This document shows positions 28,001 through 36,046 of a stretch of 64,000 nucleotides of DNA, in pieces. Both the position numbers and the translations under genes were made by a program. The notes beneath the pieces are model-generated. The model did not search any database. It was not told the origin of the DNA and saw nothing but the letters and a program-made list of their open reading frames with translations. The stretch spans positions 168,333-232,332 of the forward strand of contig CAYHEC010000001.1 in the NCBI GenBank assembly GCA_964355675.1, given 5' to 3'. Each line of letters starts with the position of its first letter. Position 1 is the stretch's first letter. The stretch is from CAMBDS01 sp964355675 (GTDB taxonomy: Bacteria > Electryoneota > AABM5-125-24 > Hatepunaeales > Hatepunaeaceae).

Positions 28001-28661
28001 TCTGGGAGGTACCTCGGAGAGATGGCTTGTTCGGATTCATAGCGCGGCGGCGGAATTCGAATATCGCCTCCTCGTTCAGCATCGCCTTCATGTCTTCAGG
28101 GGTGAGCTGTTCGATCTTCTGGACTTCATGGGATACGCGGAAGCCGTCGAAAAAGTGAACGAACGGGATGCGGGACTCGAGGCTTGCCGCCTGAGCGATC
28201 AGCGCGGTGTCCATGACTTCCTGAACGGAGTTCGACGCCAACAACCCCCAGCCGGTGGCGCGGACTGCCATGATGTCGGAATGGTCGCCGAAGATCGAGA
28301 GGGCGTGCGTGGCGAGCGTTCGCGCCGTGACATGAAAGACTGCCGGAGTCAGTTCTCCGGCGATCTTGAACATCGTCGGGATCATCAGGAGAAGACCTTG
28401 CGACGCGGTAAAAGTGGTGGTGAGGGCTCCGGTCTGGAGCGCGCCATGAACAGCGGCGGAGGCTCCGGCTTCGGACTGCATTTCGACGACTTCGGGGATG
28501 GTTCCCCAGATGTTGCGATGACCCTCGGCAGACCATTGGTCTGCCCATTCTCCCATGTTGGAGGAGGGGGTGATCGGGTAGATGGCGATCACTTCGTTGG
28601 TATGATGAGCGACCCATGCGGCCGCTTCGTTGCCGTCAATTGTGACGAGAGGTCGTGACAT
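25095..28661 (-). CDS. nifJ: pyruvate:ferredoxin (flavodoxin) oxidoreductase
   Basis: A 1,188-residue single-chain PFOR that oxidises pyruvate to acetyl-CoA and CO2 while reducing ferredoxin. N-terminal domain EAAAWVAHHTNEVIAIYPITPSS is followed by domain II and the EKR domain. Two 4Fe-4S motifs appear, CTQCGKCVIACP and CTGCGLCVEFCP, about residues 690-760. The TPP domain has the proximal cluster CSGCGETPY, GNATGCSSIYG, and GDGWAYDIGYGG with DTGVYSNTGGQ. The length and order are those of the homodimeric enzyme. It is consistent with anaerobic or fermentative central metabolism. Confidence 0.98.
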   Translation of the reverse strand: MSRPLVTIDGNEAAAWVAHHTNEVIAIYPITPSSNMGEWADQWSAEGHRNIWGTIPEVVEMQSEAGASAAVHGALQTGALTTTFTASQGLLLMIPTMFKIAGELTPAVFHVTARTLATHALSIFGDHSDIMAVRATGWGLLASNSVQEVMDTALIAQAASLESRIPFVHFFDGFRVSHEVQKIEQLTPEDMKAMLNEEAIFEFRRRAMNPNKPSLRGTSQNPDVFFQAREAMNSFYDVTPQKVQDAMDKFAKITGRQYHLFDYVGDPKAEKVIVMMGSGAEAAEEYVEWANAKDEKIGLVKVRLFRPFSVKHFIEALPATVKAIAVLDRTKEPGAEGEPLYKDVVTAIAEAFADGVAPFKAMPRLIGGRYGLSSKEFTPAMVKAIYEELSKKEQKRRFTIGINDDVTHTSLTYDHEFSVEPDNVFRGLFYGLGADGTVGANKNSIKIIGGETDNYAQGYFVYDSKKSGTITVSHLRFGPKPIKSSYLVNKANFIACSQTVFLEKYDMLAEAVKGATFLLNSYVPPDKVWNTLPRRMQQQIVDKQIKLYVIDAYKVASETGMGERVNTIMQTCFFAISGILPRDEAIAQIKKSIKKTYGAKGDKIVEMNFHAVDKTLDNLHPVKIPTSINGFEVPPPVTTDAPDFVKNVLGAIIMNKGDSLPVSAFPIDGTFPTGTAAFEKRNIAMEIPVWLEDLCTQCGKCVIACPHAAIRQKVYDPALLTGAPATYKSADYKAMDFKGLKYTVQVAPEDCTGCGLCVEFCPVHSKTEAKIKAINMAPQPPIRETERENYSFFLDLPEIDRRLVKVNSVKGSQFLQPLFEYSGACSGCGETPYVKLVSQLFGDRAIIGNATGCSSIYGGNLPTTPWTKNKDGRGPTWNNSLFEDAAEFTLGFRLTLDKHHEYAVELLDRLRDDIGGELVDVIKTNSQIDEAGIYDQREHVELLKKKLLTINKSEAKHLFEVADALVKKSIWGMGGDGWAYDIGYGGLDHVLASGRNVNLLVLDTGVYSNTGGQCSKATPLGAVAKFAASGKGIPRKDLGLMAIAYGHVYVAQIAMGANDGQTVRAILEAERFNGPSLIIAYSHCIAHGIDMAKGMTQQELAVKSGMWPLYRYNPDLTKEGKNPLILDSKPPSIPVEDYTMTETRFRMLTRFKPERAKELLAEAQENAKARWCFYEQLAGMHYGEKSES

Positions 28662-28688
28662 TGTTGATACTCGAAAGTTTATGTTAGA

Positions 28689-29252
28689 TTAGAAAGGATG
28701 ATGTTTTGTATGATATTTGATAATTAGATACTTCGAAATTGCAAAATCACTCAATTGGAAAGATTTTCGCGTATTTCTCATAAGCTCTTTAGAAAAAGGA
28801 AGTTGAAATGCCTTAATGCTATCCCGCCACCGAAGGCGAGGAATAACTTCACCCCATGTGAGTTCATAAACCGAGCCAAGTTCAAATATATCTGTAAATG
28901 AAACGAGGATAAGGAAATCGAACTTTGGCTGTGCTTTGATCTCGTCCAATCTATCTTTTGGAATTCCATAGAAAGGACTGGAAGCTTTACCGCTTATTGC
29001 CTTGATCGAGTATCGCTTACCTTGTCTGTCAGTCGCATCATAGTCTTTCGTTCCAGTCTGAGTCTTGCCTAGTTTGGCCAAACCTTTTGTGTTGTTATAG
29101 ATTTGAAGTGCATAGTATTCACCGAGATCACCAGTTACTCGCTTTGATTTGATAATCTCTCTACTGTGCATTTCCTTGATGACAGCAGAGTACAAAGCCA
29201 ATAACTGCGTGTTTTCTTTGGGAAGATCAAAATTCGATTTTTCTTCAGACAT
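28689..29252 (-). CDS. putative PDDEXK-like nuclease, unassigned
   Basis: A 187-residue soluble protein. An N-terminal helical part is followed by a compact alpha/beta core with GDLGEYYA, GTKDYDATDRQG and RYSIKAISG. The Glu, Asp and x-x-Lys arrangement suits a PDDEXK-type nuclease core, as in restriction or repair enzymes. No methyltransferase partner is adjacent. The function is inferred from motif spacing only. It lies just downstream of a REPIN pair and upstream of nifJ. Confidence 0.6.
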   Translation of the reverse strand: MSEEKSNFDLPKENTQLLALYSAVIKEMHSREIIKSKRVTGDLGEYYALQIYNNTKGLAKLGKTQTGTKDYDATDRQGKRYSIKAISGKASSPFYGIPKDRLDEIKAQPKFDFLILVSFTDIFELGSVYELTWGEVIPRLRWRDSIKAFQLPFSKELMRNTRKSFQLSDFAISKYLIIKYHTKHHPF

Positions 29253-29296
29253 TGCAAATCCTTCTTGATTTTGAATAGAAACTCATTTCAATGGTC

Positions 29297-29375
29297 GCGG
29301 GTACGGAGCCCCGCGGTACCGAACAATGGAGCCGGCACGTAGCGAGGGAACGGTACGGCGGGGCTCCGTACCCGC
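29297..29375. repeat. REPIN-like inverted pair downstream of RAYT
   Basis: Two 25-nt copies of GCGGGTACGGAGCCCCGC...GTACCG in inverted orientation (29297-29321 and 29351-29375) separated by 29 bp. Each copy is itself an imperfect palindrome, and the pair can fold into one long hairpin. It begins 5 bp beyond the readthrough stop of the RAYT gene. Confidence 0.88.
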
Positions 29376-29379
29376 CTCC

Positions 29380-29820
29380 TTATTCCTCTTTCGGATAGAT
29401 CCATCGGTAGCCCGTCGCTTCCGGCCATTTCCTCACCGGATTCGTCAAAATGTAGTTCATCTACAATAGAAACTCAGCCTCATCCCGAACAATCCTGTCG
29501 TAGTATTCTCCTAACCAAACCGAACCCTTCCGACCGGATTTCTTTTGCAGAGCGTTAGTGGTAAAGGATTTCCAAGAATTGATAACGTGTTCAAGTGCAA
29601 AACCCTCAAGAAGTTGCACCAACACATGCACATGAGTATCCATCACAACGTAAGCATCAACTCTGTACCGCTGATTGTCAAAATGAATTAAAGCTGATTC
29701 AACAATATCGCGTTCTCCTGGCGAAAGTGACTCTGCGCCATCGCGAAGATGCCACGTAATAAAATATATTGCGCCATCCATTTGCCAATGAGGAAGGCGA
29801 CGCTCTCTTTTAGTCAGCAA
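29380..29820 (-). pseudogene. REP-associated Y1 transposase (RAYT), amber-interrupted
   Basis: From a TTG at 29820 the frame runs 119 residues, meets a TAG (29463-29461), then continues in the same frame for 26 residues to TAA at 29380. Y1/HUH marks are the metal-binding VMDTHVHVLVQ (His63/His65) and the nucleophile Tyr106 or Tyr107 in GEYYDRIVRDEAEF. The segment after the TAG (NYILTNPVRKWPEATGYRW) is the normal C-terminal NP-R element of the TnpA-REP family, so the gene has one nonsense change or relies on amber readthrough. The upstream ATG frame to 29967 would include a REPIN and is not credible coding. Confidence 0.88.
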
Positions 29821-29840
29821 ACAAATCTCAGAATATGGAC

Positions 29841-29921
29841 GCGGGTACGGAGCCCCGCGGTACCGCTCTACGACTCGATGGACTTGTTCCAAACGCCGGT
29901 ACGGCGGGGCTCCGTACCCGC
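29841..29921. repeat. REPIN-like inverted pair upstream of RAYT
   Basis: Two copies of the same 25-nt REP in inverted orientation (29841-29865 and 29897-29921) with a 31-bp spacer. The arms match those of the downstream pair almost base for base while the spacers differ. The RAYT gene is therefore bracketed by two REPIN-like structures; this one ends five bases before the nucleotidyltransferase stop. Confidence 0.88.
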
Positions 29922-29926
29922 CCACA

Positions 29927-30268
29927 TTATTCGATTGAAAAAACCTCTCTTCTAACAAAAATCCCAATCACCGGCTTCATTGAACCCCGCATCACCAAAT
30001 CAACTTTTCGACCTACTATCCTTGAAAGGCGATTTTCTAATTCCACGTAACGAAACAGACCCATCGGCCCTTCGACATCGAAAAGCAAATCCACGTCACT
30101 TCTTTGTCTTTGCTCCCCGCGCACATAGCTCCCGAACAGCCCCAGATAGCTCACATTATAGTCGCGTCGAAGCTCAGGTAGATGCTCACGCAAAATGCTG
30201 ATGATCTCCTCTTTCGTCGGCAAAGGCTTCTGGGCTTTAGGCTTGGGGCTTTGGGCTTTTGTATTCAT
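29927..30268 (-). CDS. minimal nucleotidyltransferase (MntA-like)
   Basis: A 113-residue NTase with the GSYVRGEQRQRSDVDLLFD signature (Gly46-Ser47, Asp58/Asp60 for metal). MNT proteins usually pair with a HEPN toxin and act as antitoxins by AMPylation; no HEPN gene is next to it. The first 17 residues (NTKAQSPKPKAQKP) are low-complexity and are encoded by a 7-bp GGCTTTG-like tandem array, so the functional start may be later. It follows recR by 27 bp of AATTAAT-type repeats. Confidence 0.85.
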   Translation of the reverse strand: MNTKAQSPKPKAQKPLPTKEEIISILREHLPELRRDYNVSYLGLFGSYVRGEQRQRSDVDLLFDVEGPMGLFRYVELENRLSRIVGRKVDLVMRGSMKPVIGIFVRREVFSIE

Positions 30269-30298
30269 TCTTAATTCTTAATTATTAATTATTAATTA
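30269..30298. repeat. 7-bp tandem repeat (AATTAAT type)
   Basis: About four units of an AATTAAT/AATTAAG heptamer fill the whole gap between the recR stop and the nucleotidyltransferase ATG, including the recR stop codon itself. The same heptamer recurs at 57403-57436. Confidence 0.75.
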
Positions 30299-30913
30299 GA
30301 TTCCGGCGCGTCCCTTCATCGCCGCCTGCAATGTCGTATCATCGACAAGTTCCAGATCGCTTCCTACCGGCACTCCGCGAGCTATCCTCGTCACCGATAC
30401 CCCTGTCTCCTTCAGCATCCTCGCGATGTACAGCCCCGTCGTCTCGCCTTCGGCGTTGGGGTTGGTAGCAACGACGACCTCCTTGACGCCACCGTGGCGA
30501 ACCCGCCCCGCAAGATTATCCAGTCGCAATTGATCCGGGCCAATCCCGTCCAAGGGAGAGATAGCTCCGCCAAGGACGTGATAGACTCCGCCCCACCCAC
30601 CCATTCTCTCCAGCGCGATCACATCTCCCGGCTCCTCGACCACACAGATCATACTATGATCGCGGCGGTGGTCGGCGCAGATCGGGCAGGGGTCTTGCTC
30701 GGCAAGCGTCCAGCAGGTTTTACAAAACGCGATCTTGTCCTTAACGGCGATCAAAGCGTCCGCCATCTCCTGCGCCTTCTCACGCGGCGAGCGAAGGATA
30801 AACAGCGCCATTCTAAGCGCCGATTTCCGCCCCACCCCTGGAAACCCCGCTAATTTATCGACTAATGTGACTACCGCAGGCGGAAGTCCCGATATTCCAG
30901 ATTTATTGTCCAT
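30296..30913 (-). CDS. recR: recombination mediator RecR
   Basis: A 205-residue RecR that helps RecFO load RecA on gapped DNA. The N-terminal helix-hairpin-helix (LAGFPGVGRKSALRMALFIL) is followed by a four-Cys zinc finger (FCKTCWTLAEQDPCPIC) and a Toprim domain (MICVVEEPGDVIALE, GVKEVVVATNPNAEGE). Length and domain order are standard. dnaX and ybaB, its usual neighbours, are absent here. Confidence 0.97.
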   Translation of the reverse strand: MDNKSGISGLPPAVVTLVDKLAGFPGVGRKSALRMALFILRSPREKAQEMADALIAVKDKIAFCKTCWTLAEQDPCPICADHRRDHSMICVVEEPGDVIALERMGGWGGVYHVLGGAISPLDGIGPDQLRLDNLAGRVRHGGVKEVVVATNPNAEGETTGLYIARMLKETGVSVTRIARGVPVGSDLELVDDTTLQAAMKGRAGI

Positions 30914-30954
30914 GTTCCCTTATGGTTTGGCGGATTTATAGTTGTAAACATGTC

Positions 30955-31015
30955 CGCGTAGGGGCGGATTCCAATCCGCCCATTTTTCGGTCGATTTGGA
31001 AATCGACCCTACGCG
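30955..31015. repeat. compound palindrome: outer stem with two inner hairpins
   Basis: Outer arms CGCGTAGGG (30955-30963) and CCCTACGCG (31007-31015) enclose two separate hairpins, GGGCGGATT-N2-AATCCGCCC (30962-30981) and GGTCGATTT-N2-AAATCGACC (30989-31008). The result is a three-way-junction fold. It occupies the 362-bp gap before recR, which holds no gene. Confidence 0.85.
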
Positions 31016-31222
31016 AGTTGTATCGCAAGTTATGTGCCTGAACTCGAAGACGGTCACCTGAGGGCACATGATAGCCTTCAAGATATTGCTCTCTTCATTA
31101 ACTAATCAAATAATTTAAGACATTTTTGTACAAATTGGAATATGTACATTACACCGGATCAATGTTTGTAATTATATTCCCAAAGCAATCGAATTCTTCC
31201 ACCACATTCTCCCAAAACGCAG

Positions 31223-31248
31223 GGAGGGCAGGATTAATCCCGCCCTCC
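31223..31248. repeat. 26-nt palindrome GGAGGGC...GCCCTCC
   Basis: GGAGGGC-A-GGATTAATCC-C-GCCCTCC, a palindrome with one mismatched pair, lies 28 bp after the DUF4340 protein stop. It is one of the dispersed GC-rich palindromes. Confidence 0.8.
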
Positions 31249-31275
31249 ATGGCATTCTAGCAATCATCGACATTG

Positions 31276-32274
31276 CTATTTGTTCTTCTCTTCCTTCGGT
31301 TTGGCAGGCTCTTCACCTGTCATCAGCTCGGGTACACGTTTCATCAGATTCTTAACCGAACTCTGATAAATCAAGAATAGTGTCTTCTCGTCACCATTCT
31401 TTCTCGCAAACCACCGGCTACCGTCGCCGTCCTTATTCGGAACGAAATCAAGCTGTTCGTGCTGGTTCCCCTCAAGGAAAACTTCTACCGCGAATTCAGG
31501 TTTGCTGAAGTTTGGCATTGAGTCGCTGGGTGAATCCTTGAAATCTACGGCATTGACTCTGGTAACAGTGTTCATGATCCGGTTGAAAGGTTTCTGATTG
31601 ATTTTGAACGATTCACCCTTCGGCGTGTTAACCATCCAACTCGTATCGGAAGTTGCTAACGTAGTATCCGCCGTCGGTGCGGAAATTTGTCGAACAAGTT
31701 CCAGAGTTTCGTCCGGGAACTTCAACAAAATTTTGGTGACCAACGACCGATCGAGCTCAAAGACCTTCTTATCACGCCAGTCGTTCGGGCGTCGGCTGAA
31801 CGAAGATTTCGGAGTTCCACTCACTAACCAGACTTCATCCGAGCCTTCTCGGCGCATATAAGTGTGGGTATAGGTATCGGAAGGCTTGCCCGAGTAAACT
31901 TTGTCAATTTTACCGCCTTCTACGCCTATTTCGACATAAATTGCTGAATCACCTAACTCATACTGGGCGAGTTTTTCCCTGTTTTTAGTGACGAGTGATT
32001 CGCACTCCAATCCGACCGCCTTATCAATCAAAGACTTAACGTAGGTTTCATTTGCTGGAAAATCAACCGGACTGGTGATTCGCCAGTGGGATCCGACCTT
32101 CTTCAATGAAAAATCGCCATCCGTGTTGACAACCCGGATATAATTCACGGTGGTTGTATCGATTGATAGAAATTTCTCCTTTGATTCTATACGGTTTGGG
32201 TCATTTGAAAGAAAGAAGAAAGCCGCCAATCCGACCACCAATACCCCAAGAAGTAGATAGATAGGTTTATTCAT
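31276..32274 (-). CDS. DUF4340 membrane-anchored protein of the Gld-like ABC system
   Basis: A 332-residue protein with one N-terminal TM helix (KPIYLLLGVLVVGLAAFFFL) and two repeated extracytoplasmic beta domains typical of DUF4340 (TTTVNYIRVVNTDGDFSLKK..., then SFSRRPNDWRDKKVFELDRS). It ends with a Lys/Glu-rich tail. The ATG overlaps the GldG-like stop as TAATG, so the two are coupled. Members occur next to ABC-2/GldG genes in many Gram-negatives and probably form part of the envelope complex; the exact role is unknown. Confidence 0.85.
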   Translation of the reverse strand: MNKPIYLLLGVLVVGLAAFFFLSNDPNRIESKEKFLSIDTTTVNYIRVVNTDGDFSLKKVGSHWRITSPVDFPANETYVKSLIDKAVGLECESLVTKNREKLAQYELGDSAIYVEIGVEGGKIDKVYSGKPSDTYTHTYMRREGSDEVWLVSGTPKSSFSRRPNDWRDKKVFELDRSLVTKILLKFPDETLELVRQISAPTADTTLATSDTSWMVNTPKGESFKINQKPFNRIMNTVTRVNAVDFKDSPSDSMPNFSKPEFAVEVFLEGNQHEQLDFVPNKDGDGSRWFARKNGDEKTLFLIYQSSVKNLMKRVPELMTGEEPAKPKEEKNK

Positions 32275-33896
32275 TATGCATTACCCCCCGCACCAGAGCT
32301 GGGATTACCCTTCATCATCAAACGAGCGGCAGATTTTCGAATCCGCCAGCGAACTAAACCGAACCCAATGACGATAAGCGGTGGGATGAGCATATTTGCA
32401 TACTTGACGACTTGTCTGGCGCCGTCTGATACTTCGCCTAATGGACGGCTAACTACCGAGCGCGAACGGATGCCAATCAGTGCCTCGTCCTGTGCGAGCC
32501 AATCAATCAAATTGAGCATTGCGGTCAGATTGTCAAGCCCCGGAACGAGGTACTGGTCATTGATCATGTTAGCATCACCGATAACAACAATTCGAGTGTC
32601 CGGCGATGAGGTGATAACTGACGATGTAGAGATGGGAGCGCCGGTGTCATCCTTTGGAATTTCTTTATTAGTCCAATAACTCTGGAAATTTCCACTAATT
32701 AGTATGCCCAAAGGAATGTGGCTCTTATCGAATGTAAATTTGCCGCGCATGTTGAACGGATCGATATCGTAGGTCCCAGTCATTGTCGTCGCTTTATCAG
32801 AACTCCAGAAGAGAGGTGTAACCTTTATGGAATTATACCCTGGAGCAACCGACGTATCGATCGATGACGGGAAATAGAGTCTCACCTGACGCAAAATTTT
32901 CATCGCCGCATTCTGGCGGTTGAATGTCTGAATTTCAGGGAAGAACGGATAGTTGACCATCGTGATCTGTCGCCCATACTGGCTCATGGTTTGGAACGGC
33001 AAAGTCGGACAAGCGCGATCGAGGACGAGATCGTCATTAATTTTAAAGCCGTACTGCTCGGTCCAGTTATCTATCCTGAGCGAGCCTTTGGTGGCGCTCA
33101 TCTGCTGCAACTCTGTCTTCACTTTGTTTATCAACATCAGAAGACGACCACCCTTCATCAGGTACTGGTCAATTACGAAACGCTCTTTTTCTGGAATATC
33201 CTCCGTAGGCCCGATGATGCAAAGAAGATCAATTCCTTCCGGTACTTCGTTGCGCGCGTCCAGATTGACTGATTTTACATCATATAGCTTTCTAACTTCG
33301 CGATTCAGGCTTGTCATTTTATCCGCAAGCCCCAATTCGCCATGTCCTTCAAGAAAACCAATAGTTGGTATCTTGGGACTTGTAACGCGGCGTATTTTCG
33401 AAAGAATTTCGTATTCAAGATTATCGAGTGACTGGATCGCGGGAATAACCTCTTGCTTGTCTTCGTATAACAGCACCATGCCAAGGTAAGCGAGCTTGAA
33501 TTCGACTTTGTCTTTTTTCATCTCATTGACCTGTATGGGCTCGAGACGAAATTTTTCAGCTTCAGCCTTAAGTTTTTCCTGGTCGGCTGGATCGACAAGC
33601 TCATAGCGGAAGTTGCCTCGACCATAAGCTTTCATCTCTGCCAGTTGATCCTGCACAAATTGCGCTGTGTTGTTGTATGGCGCTGGCAGGTCACGGGTGA
33701 AGTAGGCTTTGATCGTAAGTGGCTCGTCCAGATCGTGAAGAATCTGTTTCGTCACATCGGAAAGCGTATAAAGCTTATTCTCGGTTAGATCGAGCCTGCC
33801 GAAAAGCTTGGTCGAAACGAGATTGAGAATGACGAGATTGCCAAGAATCAGCAGTATTCCTAACGGGGAATAGAAATCGCTCTTTTTAATTTTCAT
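32274..33896 (-). CDS. gldG: GldG-like ABC transporter auxiliary protein
   Basis: A 540-residue protein. An N-terminal TM (LGILLILGNLVILNLVSTKLF) leads into LDLTENKLYTLSDVTKQIL, the diagnostic GldG start. A large extracytoplasmic IFT52/GATase-like domain follows (LLCIIGPTEDIPEKERFVIDQYLMKGGRLLMLI), with a C-terminal TM near 500-520. It works with the adjacent permease and ATPase. In gliding Bacteroidota GldAFG is linked to motility; elsewhere the same trio serves unknown envelope transport. Confidence 0.9.
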   Translation of the reverse strand: MKIKKSDFYSPLGILLILGNLVILNLVSTKLFGRLDLTENKLYTLSDVTKQILHDLDEPLTIKAYFTRDLPAPYNNTAQFVQDQLAEMKAYGRGNFRYELVDPADQEKLKAEAEKFRLEPIQVNEMKKDKVEFKLAYLGMVLLYEDKQEVIPAIQSLDNLEYEILSKIRRVTSPKIPTIGFLEGHGELGLADKMTSLNREVRKLYDVKSVNLDARNEVPEGIDLLCIIGPTEDIPEKERFVIDQYLMKGGRLLMLINKVKTELQQMSATKGSLRIDNWTEQYGFKINDDLVLDRACPTLPFQTMSQYGRQITMVNYPFFPEIQTFNRQNAAMKILRQVRLYFPSSIDTSVAPGYNSIKVTPLFWSSDKATTMTGTYDIDPFNMRGKFTFDKSHIPLGILISGNFQSYWTNKEIPKDDTGAPISTSSVITSSPDTRIVVIGDANMINDQYLVPGLDNLTAMLNLIDWLAQDEALIGIRSRSVVSRPLGEVSDGARQVVKYANMLIPPLIVIGFGLVRWRIRKSAARLMMKGNPSSGAGGNA

Positions 33897-33908
33897 CTTT
33901 ATAGCTCC

Positions 33909-34631
33909 TTACCGCCAACGCCGCGCCGCCAGTGATCGCGATGCCAGATACAGCGCGATACCGATCAGCGAGAGATAATAAATGAGATCTCGGGAATCTA
34001 CTACACCACGCGAGATATTCTGAAAGTGATTTTCGATAGACAGATACTCTACCCAGCTGACCAACCAGGTCGGTAGCAAGAATAATATCTTGTCCAGAAG
34101 GAAGAAAAGGAACGTAATGAAGAAACTGACAATAAAAGCAATTACTTGACTATCGCTTAGACTTGAGCCATACGTTCCGATTGCGATATAGGCGGCTCCC
34201 ATCAAAATGAGGCCCAAGTAACCACCAATTGCCGGCCCAGGATCGACGTCGCCCAGAATACTAACCGTCATTAGGTAAACCAATGTTGGAAGTATCGATG
34301 CTACCAACAAGGCAAGTGCGGCGAGGTATTTACCAACGACGATAGCCGCGTCGCTGATCGGCATAGTGACCAACAGTTCCATTGTGCCTCCTTTTCGCTC
34401 CTCTGAGATCAACTTCATAGTGATCGCAGGAGTGAAAAAAAGGAAGATGAAGGGGATGATACTAAATATCACCCTGAGATCGGCCTGTGCCACGACAAAG
34501 AAATTGGTAGTAAAAAACCACCCAGTCACGAGGAGGAATGCCGTGATTACGACGTAAGCGACGGGCGAGTCGAAGTAGCCTCGCAATTCCCTCTTGAAGA
34601 TGGGCAAGACGTTGTGCATTGCGGTTGACAT
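33909..34631 (-). CDS. gldF: ABC-2 type permease (GldF-like)
   Basis: A 240-residue integral membrane protein with six predicted helices, ABC2_membrane type. The N-terminus FKRELRGYFDSPVAYVVITAFLLVTGWFF and the internal FTPAITMKLISEERKGGTMELLVTMPISD are characteristic of the GldF/NosY subgroup. It lies 12 bp upstream of the GldG-like gene. The ATPase gene is 236 bp further upstream, past a palindrome cluster. Confidence 0.92.
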   Translation of the reverse strand: MSTAMHNVLPIFKRELRGYFDSPVAYVVITAFLLVTGWFFTTNFFVVAQADLRVIFSIIPFIFLFFTPAITMKLISEERKGGTMELLVTMPISDAAIVVGKYLAALALLVASILPTLVYLMTVSILGDVDPGPAIGGYLGLILMGAAYIAIGTYGSSLSDSQVIAFIVSFFITFLFFLLDKILFLLPTWLVSWVEYLSIENHFQNISRGVVDSRDLIYYLSLIGIALYLASRSLAARRWR

Positions 34632-34741
34632 AATTATATCAAGCCCTGTTAGGTTTTCCTGTTTGTTTCATTTGAATCTCTGAATTTGTTAAGCGGAGAA
34701 GGGATATTCTACTGTCATGTGACACCAACTCCGACAGCGGT

Positions 34742-34860
34742 ACTGGCGAATTTATTCGCCAGTTGTACGGCGATTAAAGTCGCCGAAACTAAGTTCTGTC
34801 GCCCGTCAAACGGCGACTAAAGTCGCCGGTACCCCTGCTCGGCGGTAGATATTCTACCGC
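34742..34860. repeat. cluster of four palindromes in the Gld-like operon
   Basis: In order: ACTGGCGAAT-N2-ATTCGCCAGT (34742-34763), CGGCGATT-N2-AGTCGCCG (about 34768-34785), CGGCGACT-N2-AGTCGCCG (34811-34828) and GCGGTAGA-N3-TCTACCGC (34842-34860). They sit between the ABC ATPase stop and the permease start in an otherwise empty 236-bp gap. Confidence 0.85.
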
Positions 34861-34867
34861 TCCCCAA

Positions 34868-35803
34868 CTATGCAGCCTTGGTCAATTGATGGAAAATATC
34901 TTCCAAACTGCGCATCTCGTGAGTGAGACCGATTATTGTCCAACCCATTTGAACTGATGTTTTGAAAATATCTGCCCGCGGATCGAACTTCGTTGATGCG
35001 ATAACCTTGAAGCAACGTCCTATACGGTTGTCTGGGAACGTCTCTAATGCTTCCTCAACGCCTTCAATTTTGCTCAAAATAGTCGGTACATCTCCCTCGG
35101 CGCCTAACAATTCGACAGACGTAATCTGCTTGCCAGCGAGATTTCTCTGGAGGTCAGCCAAAGAGGAATCGGCAACGATCTTTCCGTTATGGATGATTAC
35201 TGCCCGATCGCAAGTTGACTGGACTTCGGAAAGAATGTGAGTAGAAAGGATTACAGTCTTTTCACGCCCCAATTGTTTGATCAAGCTACGAATATCCACG
35301 ACCTGATTAGGATCAAGCCCAATAGTCGGCTCATCGAGGATCAGGATGGCAGGGTTATGAATCATCGCTTGAGCAAGGCCAACTCGTTGTTTGTAGCCTT
35401 TGGAGAGTTGGTGGATATCTTTGTGTACGACATTCCCCAGCCCGCACATCTCAACCATTTCGCTAATTCGGGCTCCTCGTCTTTCTGGTCCGATGTCACG
35501 TAACTCGGCAACATAAGAAAGAAAGTCGATTACGTTCATCTCGAGGTAAAGTGGATTGAGTTCCGGGAGGTAGCCGATCATCCTTCGAACTTCCAGGGAG
35601 TTCTCAGTTACCTTCAGACCACCTACGGTCACCTCACCGGATGTCGGAGGCATGAAACAGGTAATGATTTTCATGGTTGTCGATTTTCCAGCTCCATTAG
35701 GCCCAAGAAAACCAATGATCTTCCCTTCTTCGACGTTGAACGAAATGTCGTCGACAGCGCGTTGGGTACCATAAATTTTTGTCAGATGGCTGATTTCGAT
35801 CAT
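34868..35803 (-). CDS. gldA: ABC transporter ATPase (GldA-like)
   Basis: A 311-residue ATP-binding protein. Walker A GPNGAGKST, Q-loop region YLPELNPLY, signature LSKGYKQRVGLAQ, Walker B ILILDEPTIGLDPNQ and H-loop STHILSE are all intact in the first 220 residues. A roughly 90-residue C-terminal extension of the DUF4162/GldA kind follows. It powers the GldF/GldG-type complex encoded just downstream. Confidence 0.93.
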   Translation of the reverse strand: MIEISHLTKIYGTQRAVDDISFNVEEGKIIGFLGPNGAGKSTTMKIITCFMPPTSGEVTVGGLKVTENSLEVRRMIGYLPELNPLYLEMNVIDFLSYVAELRDIGPERRGARISEMVEMCGLGNVVHKDIHQLSKGYKQRVGLAQAMIHNPAILILDEPTIGLDPNQVVDIRSLIKQLGREKTVILSTHILSEVQSTCDRAVIIHNGKIVADSSLADLQRNLAGKQITSVELLGAEGDVPTILSKIEGVEEALETFPDNRIGRCFKVIASTKFDPRADIFKTSVQMGWTIIGLTHEMRSLEDIFHQLTKAA

Positions 35804-36046
35804 CGCATCTCCAGCAGAGTCAGTGAACCTTCCTTTAAAAGGAAGAATATTATGGGGTGAATTACAGTCCGTTTGAAACGGATTGACTTCTCAAGTAACG
35901 GCTCCAAGAGCAAGTCGGTATGAAAAGCCGGGTGATTTGGGTCACAATTTAACTTACATACGCCCAACATTGCAACATGTTCCCGACTCTATCACCTCGT
36001 TTAGCAATTTTGAAAGAAGTGTGAAACAATCCGTGTTGCCTATACA

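Noticed and set aside
27417..28658. A 413-codon plus-strand frame antisense to nifJ
   Set aside because: Composition is that of an antisense shadow, no recognisable motif is present, and nifJ on the other strand has full family conservation.
29821..29967. N-terminal extension of the RAYT protein to the ATG at 29967
   Set aside because: The extension translates a REPIN pair and shows no similarity to RAYT N-termini, which begin near the LPHWQ segment.
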